NCBI RefSeq assembly: GCF_023705585.1
Contig: NZ_BOQE01000001.1
Span: forward strand, 273,642 to 337,641
Direction: 5' to 3'
Source: Collibacillus ludicampi
GTDB lineage: Bacteria > Bacillota > Bacilli > Tumebacillales > BOQE01
Length of the DNA: 64,000 nucleotides
This document shows, one piece after another, positions 59,380 through 64,000 of this stretch. The notes below the pieces were generated by a model. That model made no database searches. It worked only from the letters and a program-made list of their open reading frames with translations, and was not told the DNA's origin. The position numbers and the translations under genes were made by a program. The stretch's first letter is position 1, and each line of letters opens with the position of its first letter.

Positions 59380-60243
59380 ATGGCTACAGTAAAAGATTTT
59401 CGTAACAATGTTCGTCCTAACTGGTGCCCGGGTTGTGGTGACTTCTCCGTACAAGCGGCCATTCAACGTGCACTTGCGGAACTCGGCAAAGAGCCCCACG
59501 AGGTTGCAGTCATTTCCGGTATCGGTTGCTCCGGCCGTATCTCCGGTTATATCAACTCTTATGGAATGCACTCGATTCACGGACGTGCACTTCCTGTCGC
59601 TCAGGGCGTAAAGCTCGCCAATCGCGATTTGACAGTGATTGCTGCAGGCGGTGACGGTGACGGCTTTGGTATCGGTTTGAACCACTTCATGCATGCGGTT
59701 CGCCGTAACATGGATATCACCTACATCGTTATGGATAACCAAATCTACGGTTTAACGAAAGGGCAAACTTCACCAACTTCGGCACACGGATTCAAGAACA
59801 AAACAACACCGGAAGGTAACATCGAACACTCTCTGACACCAGCTTCTGTAGCTCTCGGTGCCGGGATTACGTTCCTTGCACAAGGCTTCTCGAGCGATAT
59901 CAACCAACTCGTGCGTCTCGTGAAAGAAGCCATTCAGCATAAAGGATTCTCTTTGTTAAATGTGTTCTCACCCTGTGTCACATACAACAAGTTGAATACG
60001 TACGACTGGTATAAAGAACACATCGTCAACCTCGACAACGTGGAAGGATATGATCCGACCAACCGTGCAGGCGCGATGGCAAAAGTCGTAGAAACAAACG
60101 GTTTGTGCACGGGCGTCATTTATAAAGAAGAGAAACCGGCTTACGAAGATCTGATTCCTGGTTACAAAGAAACTCCTCTTGTTCATCAAGATCTCACACT
60201 GGATCGTGACTTATTCGAAAAAGCTTTGGCCGAATTTGCGTAA
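59380..60243 (+). CDS. korB: 2-oxoacid:ferredoxin oxidoreductase, beta subunit
   Basis: This is the TPP-binding subunit of the KorAB complex. The 287-residue product has WCPGCGDFS near the N-terminus, GIGCSGRISGY, and the TPP-Mg motif GDGDGFGIGLNHFMHA ending in DNQIYGLTKGQTSPTS. AAGGAG lies within the end of korA. A strong terminator follows. The electron acceptor ferredoxin is not encoded nearby. Confidence 0.95.
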   Translation: MATVKDFRNNVRPNWCPGCGDFSVQAAIQRALAELGKEPHEVAVISGIGCSGRISGYINSYGMHSIHGRALPVAQGVKLANRDLTVIAAGGDGDGFGIGLNHFMHAVRRNMDITYIVMDNQIYGLTKGQTSPTSAHGFKNKTTPEGNIEHSLTPASVALGAGITFLAQGFSSDINQLVRLVKEAIQHKGFSLLNVFSPCVTYNKLNTYDWYKEHIVNLDNVEGYDPTNRAGAMAKVVETNGLCTGVIYKEEKPAYEDLIPGYKETPLVHQDLTLDRDLFEKALAEFA

Positions 60244-60251
60244 ACGGCAAA

Positions 60252-60286
60252 AACCCGTTTCCTTCAGGAAACGGGTTCATTTTTTG
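60252..60286. terminator. Terminator between korB and the converging gene
   Basis: A perfect 11-bp stem (60252-60262 with 60267-60277, loop TTCA) is followed by CATTTTTT on the plus strand. It serves korB and perhaps the convergent gene. Confidence 0.92.
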
Positions 60287-60291
60287 AGCAG

Positions 60292-61380
60292 TCAGCTCGT
60301 TTTTCCTCTAGCTTCCACCCGCCAGACCTCTGCTGATTGTCCCTCCCGTATCACATACACTTGATCCGTAAGATTGACCACAGGACAAGCGTGATTCGGG
60401 ATAATCTCAACCACGTCTCCTATAGAAAGCGGACAATCATCGGGTACTTTTACAACCGCATGCTCTTCCGAAAGACGCTCGATCACACAATCCGGATAGC
60501 CGACGATTCTTCCATAGCCGCTAACCCCTTCCACACCATGCGCTCCGCGGTCGAGTGCCAATGTTTTCGCACCGCTATCCAACACCAGTACATTTTTGTT
60601 CGGGCGACTGACAACACGAGCCCATACTCTTAGTGCGCAATCCTCTTCAGTAGCTACCCCAAGCCGGACCTGTGTCATGTCATGGAATACATAATTTCCC
60701 GGACGGATCTCTGTTACGCCCGTGACAGCACCGCTGATACGCACGGTTGGGGTCGAACCGACTGAAATCTCTTGTACTGCAATTCCTTCTTTACGCAAAA
60801 TTTCAGCTGTTTCTATGAGGCAATCGGCTTCTCCCTGACCGATTCGTTGCAAATCTCGCGCATCTTTTGCCGCGTACGCATGACCTGCATGCGTGAGTAA
60901 TCCCAGAAATTGAAGACCCGGCAAAGATACCACGTGACGAACCAATTGTGCGGCTTCTTCCCCCGGCTGTACTCCGCAGCGGTGTAAGCCACTATCGATT
61001 TTTACATAGACGGGGAGACGCATTCTCTCACGTAAGAAAGCATCGGATAACGCTTTTGCTCCCTCGAAAGAATCTACCAAAGTAGAGACACGAACGGTAC
61101 GCGCGAGAGCCAGCAAACGTTCAACCTTTTCATTGCCGATGAGCGGATAGGCGATGAGAATATCATCACACCCGTGTGCAGCCATCACTTCCGCTTCTCC
61201 GATCTTGGCTACTGTAATCCCGGCTGCTCCGCGCTCCAACTGCATCTTCGCGATTTGCGGCATTTTGTGCGTCTTTCCATGCGGGCGCAGGCGAACACGG
61301 TACGCCCGCGCAAACGCCGCCATTCTGTCAAGATTCCTGATCATTTTCTCATAATGTACCACCACGAGAGGGGTGTCCAT
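60292..61380 (-). CDS. D-threonine aldolase / D-serine dehydratase-like PLP enzyme
   Basis: The 362-residue fold type III enzyme has the PLP lysine in RPHGKTHKMPQIA and the late metal site HACPVVNLTD (His and Cys). Both are features of low-specificity D-threonine aldolase and D-serine dehydratase. It would cleave D-3-hydroxyamino acids. It is the last gene of a probable midA-mutT operon. Substrate preference cannot be set from sequence. Confidence 0.85.
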   Translation of the reverse strand: MDTPLVVVHYEKMIRNLDRMAAFARAYRVRLRPHGKTHKMPQIAKMQLERGAAGITVAKIGEAEVMAAHGCDDILIAYPLIGNEKVERLLALARTVRVSTLVDSFEGAKALSDAFLRERMRLPVYVKIDSGLHRCGVQPGEEAAQLVRHVVSLPGLQFLGLLTHAGHAYAAKDARDLQRIGQGEADCLIETAEILRKEGIAVQEISVGSTPTVRISGAVTGVTEIRPGNYVFHDMTQVRLGVATEEDCALRVWARVVSRPNKNVLVLDSGAKTLALDRGAHGVEGVSGYGRIVGYPDCVIERLSEEHAVVKVPDDCPLSIGDVVEIIPNHACPVVNLTDQVYVIREGQSAEVWRVEARGKTS

Positions 61381-61429
61381 CCTATCATTCCTTTCCTCTA
61401 TCGAACGTGTAGATGCGCAAATCGTTTTA

Positions 61430-61924
61430 CTAAAGATGAGTAAACGGATGTTGGATCCGACGTATATGGTTGATTACATAGAGGTACACGTCATCTTTCA
61501 TGATGGGCGAATACGTTTGATCGCTGCGGATGTCTTCAGGTGCGGGCCATTCTTTAAACAGTCGGACTTCGGTCGTTTCAAAACCGGAAGGGAGCATTTG
61601 CAGATGGGCCACCCTGGCGATATAGACAGACTTGATCAGATCTTTCTTCCCTTTTTCCCGTACCGTATACTGGGCAATCCATTCGATCGCATCCAATTCG
61701 GCCCCGGTTTCTTCATACGTCTCGCGAATCGCGGTACATATCGGCATTTCTCCGGGCTCCATCGTCCCGCCTGGAACCTCCCAACCTCTTTTCATATGTT
61801 TGGCCATCAAGAGTTGTCCCCTAAAAAACGGGAATATCAAAACATAGCTTGGATCTTTTGCGCGATCACGTTCAAAAGTGAGTGTGACGCGCCCCCCATA
61901 GGCACCGGAAAATTCATAGAGCAT
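61430..61924 (-). CDS. Nudix hydrolase, YtkD/MutT-like
   Basis: The 164-residue product has a full Nudix box GGTMEPGEMPICTAIRETYE followed by ETGA. The sequence around it (SYVLIFPFFRGQLLMAKH) resembles YtkD, an 8-oxo-dGTPase of Bacillus. AAGGAG lies about 14 bases before the ATG, a long spacing. It follows midA by 26 bp. Confidence 0.85.
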   Translation of the reverse strand: MLYEFSGAYGGRVTLTFERDRAKDPSYVLIFPFFRGQLLMAKHMKRGWEVPGGTMEPGEMPICTAIRETYEETGAELDAIEWIAQYTVREKGKKDLIKSVYIARVAHLQMLPSGFETTEVRLFKEWPAPEDIRSDQTYSPIMKDDVYLYVINHIRRIQHPFTHL

Positions 61925-61950
61925 CAGCTATTTCTTCTCTCCTTTTCATA

Positions 61951-63083
61951 CTACCATTTCGCTGTAAGTCCTTTTAATAGCGGTTTTTTCATATTCTTAT
62001 ACTGGATCAGTACTTTGACAGCATCTCCAAGCCCTTGCGGCAGAAAAAGAGATAGCATGCGTTGCAATTCAAAATCTGCTTGGAAATCGCGCAACGCCCG
62101 CTCCCCCAATTCCGCCGCTTTTTCTAGGAATCCGAGCCCTGCCAAAAGTTGGTCTGTGTCGTGATGCCCGCTGTTTGCAAGCCCACTTCTTCCCCTGTGC
62201 GCATCAAATATGTAAAATCAACATCTGCCGTAATATCCTGTTCCCCAATTTTTTCAAAGGGATTGTACTGTAATTTTTGGTGAAAATAACAGCGAATTCC
62301 CCCCTTGCTTACATACTTCAAGTAAACGTCCGGTTGCTCATCCCCATAATCAAATGTGATGATACAGCCGCGAGACAAGAGATTCGCCATCTCCCGCAAG
62401 ACTTCCCCCGTCCGCAGACTTACATCCAATCGATCCCCTTCAAGGAGTTGTTCTAACATACGAATATCCAGTATCTCCGCGAATCGTTCATCCGATATAG
62501 GGCCACTGACTTCCTTAAATGCATCCTCCATCCATGTAACATACCGTTCTACCAATTCTCCGTTTTCCATCATAAGCCGATGTACAGGCAATGCGTCGAA
62601 CAACTCATTGCTCACAATAACCCCCGTCAATTTTCCGTACTGAGGGATTTCGGAAAGCTTCCAATACCAATCCAACGATGCTTTCGTTTCCTTAAGCTGT
62701 TGCTTTTGCTGTTTCTGTAATACAGGGCTTTGCTCAACGATGATGTAGGTTAACGCTTCGCTAAACGACTCATCTTTTCGCCATTCCTGCAACATATCAC
62801 GAGCAAGTGTTCCATTCCCGGCTCCCATCTCAATGACGGTAAATTTCGTTGGACACCCCATTTGCTCCCAGATCTCTAGAATCTGGCGCGCAACACACTG
62901 ACCAAAGATCGGATGAACCATGGGAGCCGTATAAAAGTCTCCCCCTTCGCCAATGGTTATGGAGTCACGGTTGTAATAGCCGAACAGCGGGTGATACAAG
63001 ACCTCTTCCATAAACGATGCAAACGTGATGCGACCTCCCGCTTCGCGAATCTTCTGTTGGATCCGTGCAATCAGAGGGTTCAT
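61951..63083 (-). pseudogene. MidA-like SAM-dependent methyltransferase with a one-base frameshift
   Basis: MidA (DUF185/NDUFAF7 family) is a protein arginine methyltransferase-like enzyme. The first frame from ATG 63083 covers the core, with IEMGAGNGTLARDML and SNELFDALPVHRL, up to TTQTNF near 62148, then goes off frame and stops. The true end continues in another frame as LAGLGFLEKAAELGERAL to 61951. Adding one T to a T4 run (plus-strand A4 at 62144-62147) joins them into about 378 residues, the normal length. The rest is intact, so a sequencing error or very recent mutation is likely. Confidence 0.88.
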
Positions 63084-63269
63084 CAAGATCTCCTACCCTA
63101 TCCTGAAACATTTACTATATTTTATTGTAGCAAAAGTGCAGAGGAAATGCCCTTATTCGATGAAATCAATCGCCTGCCCTTTCCTGATGTTTCAATCCGA
63201 AACAAAGACTAGAAGGCCTTTTCTATCGCGTGTATAATGAGATAAGAACAATCATCTGGAGTGATGAGA

Positions 63270-63503
63270 ATGGGAAAAATCATCGACCACGAAAAATTGT
63301 TAGAAGCCATTCGGGGAAGATGTGATTTTTTGGAGGAATTAGAGTATATAGGTACTGATCAAGAAGGTCGCCCTCTGTTTACCGCCTTTGATGTTGTATA
63401 CAAACGAGAAATGGAGCTCCGTCTCAACGGTGATGCCCTTGAAGGCGACTACGGATACGGCGGATATAGTGTAATTGCGAAGATCTCTCTTGATTCGGAA
63501 TAA
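63270..63503 (+). CDS. Hypothetical acidic protein
   Basis: The 77-residue product (MGKIIDHEKLLEAIRGRCDF at the start) is acidic and has a Gly/Tyr-rich stretch GDYGYGGYS near the C-terminus. A TATAAT at 63233-63238 and GGAG eight bases before the ATG at 63270 support expression. I do not recognise the family. After its stop a GC-rich inverted repeat without a T tract may end the transcript. Confidence 0.6.
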   Translation: MGKIIDHEKLLEAIRGRCDFLEELEYIGTDQEGRPLFTAFDVVYKREMELRLNGDALEGDYGYGGYSVIAKISLDSE

Positions 63504-63753
63504 TCGAGGAGGAAGGGGCGACTAATCCCGCCCTCTCTCACCAACGAGCATGCGGTTCCGCATGAGTTCGGATCTCCAATGTTGACGAAGTTCAAAATAT
63601 CTTTGGGTTAAACTCTTGAGTCCTCGGGAAAGCCAATAGGCGATTCCGAGGGCTTTGTGTAAATGAGGAGTACATGTGGTTCGCCTTGCGCCTTTCCGGA
63701 CTGGTTGAGTCATGGAGAACTATTATCAAGTTAGACAGATTGAGGTGAAACGA

Positions 63754-64000
63754 TTGCGTCCGATTGTATTGGGTATTTCTGCATCTTTCTTTTTTGCAGT
63801 TACATTTATTTTGAATCGAGCGATGTCTTTATCGGGTGGTAGTTGGATTTGGAGCGCTTCGCTTCGTTATGTTTTTATGGTCCCTTTTCTTTTACTCATT
63901 GTAATAAGCAGGAAGAATTTACGTCCACTTTTGCAAGAAATGATAAATCATTCAGGTAAATGGCTCTTGTGGAGCTCGATAGGTTTTGGGTTATTCTATG
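63754..64000 (+). CDS. EamA/EmrE-type permease, 5' end only
   Basis: The visible 82 codons start at TTG 63754 after GAGGTGAAA and read LRPIVLGISASFFFAVTFIL, then SGGSWIWSASLRY and two more hydrophobic stretches. This matches the multidrug-resistance efflux branch of the drug/metabolite transporter superfamily. An in-frame ATG at 63712 lacks a ribosome binding site. The gene continues past the right edge. Confidence 0.78.
   Translation, partial: MRPIVLGISASFFFAVTFILNRAMSLSGGSWIWSASLRYVFMVPFLLLIVISRKNLRPLLQEMINHSGKWLLWSSIGFGLFY

Noticed and set aside
63522..63713. 63-codon open frame on the minus strand
   Set aside because: No Shine-Dalgarno precedes its ATG, it overlaps the leader of the EamA-type gene, and no family similarity is visible.

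Overview
The window looks like a chromosomal segment of a Gram-positive, endospore-forming member of the Bacilli. GC content is moderate, Shine-Dalgarno sites are strong, and GTG and TTG starts are frequent. Spore-related genes include yqfC, yqfD, a YhcN/YlaJ-like lipoprotein, a YndM-like protein and a YjcZ-like peptide. The order rpsU-yqeY-yqfC-yqfD-phoH-pgpH-ybeY-dgkA-cdd-era-yqzL-recO-(GlyRS)-ccpN-ppsR-(ppdK)-dnaG-rpoD is the classical Bacillus block. A single-chain GlyRS, a futalosine-pathway MqnE, class II ribonucleotide reductase and KorAB point away from Bacillus itself, perhaps to Alicyclobacillaceae-like bacteria; this placement is inference.

Layout. From 1 to 19.7 kb lies the minus-strand housekeeping block, interrupted by lgt on the plus strand and by ppdK next to its regulator ppsR. 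From 19.9 to 26.1 kb are a class V aminotransferase, a THUMP methyltransferase, and a RocR-like sigma-54 activator divergent from rocD, whose promoter has a clear -24/-12 element. From 26 to 36 kb is a loosely organised region: a frameshifted ABC exporter, an orphan OppA, mqnE, a cyclophilin, a nitrilase remnant, several small proteins, gmhB and dat. From 36 to 49.5 kb are yedE-yedF, a C39-like peptidase, metX, fabG, a DUF485/solute symporter pair (symporter frameshifted), metY and nrdR-nrdJ. From 49.8 to 64 kb are phosphatase, MBL, Nudix, 3D-domain and HEPN proteins, tenI-thiO, a GntR regulator with korAB, a D-threonine-aldolase-like gene, mutT, a frameshifted midA and the start of an EamA-type permease.

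The most notable observation is an 80-codon TusA/YedF gene (complement 36905-37147) that is easily missed because an in-frame TGA sits exactly where the catalytic cysteine of the CPxP motif should be. A SECIS-like stem-loop follows at once, and the gene lies just downstream of a YedE transporter. I read it as a candidate selenoprotein in a selenium-related operon.

The second is a family of large fold-back intergenic repeats (three copies, 10.2, 21.1 and 24.2 kb). Their arms carry compensatory differences between copies, and one copy lies between the rocR-like gene and the rocD promoter.

The third is a data-quality pattern: three genes (ABC exporter, symporter, midA) are each broken by a one-base contraction in a short homopolymer. 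No tRNA, rRNA, CRISPR array, prophage or insertion sequence was recognised.
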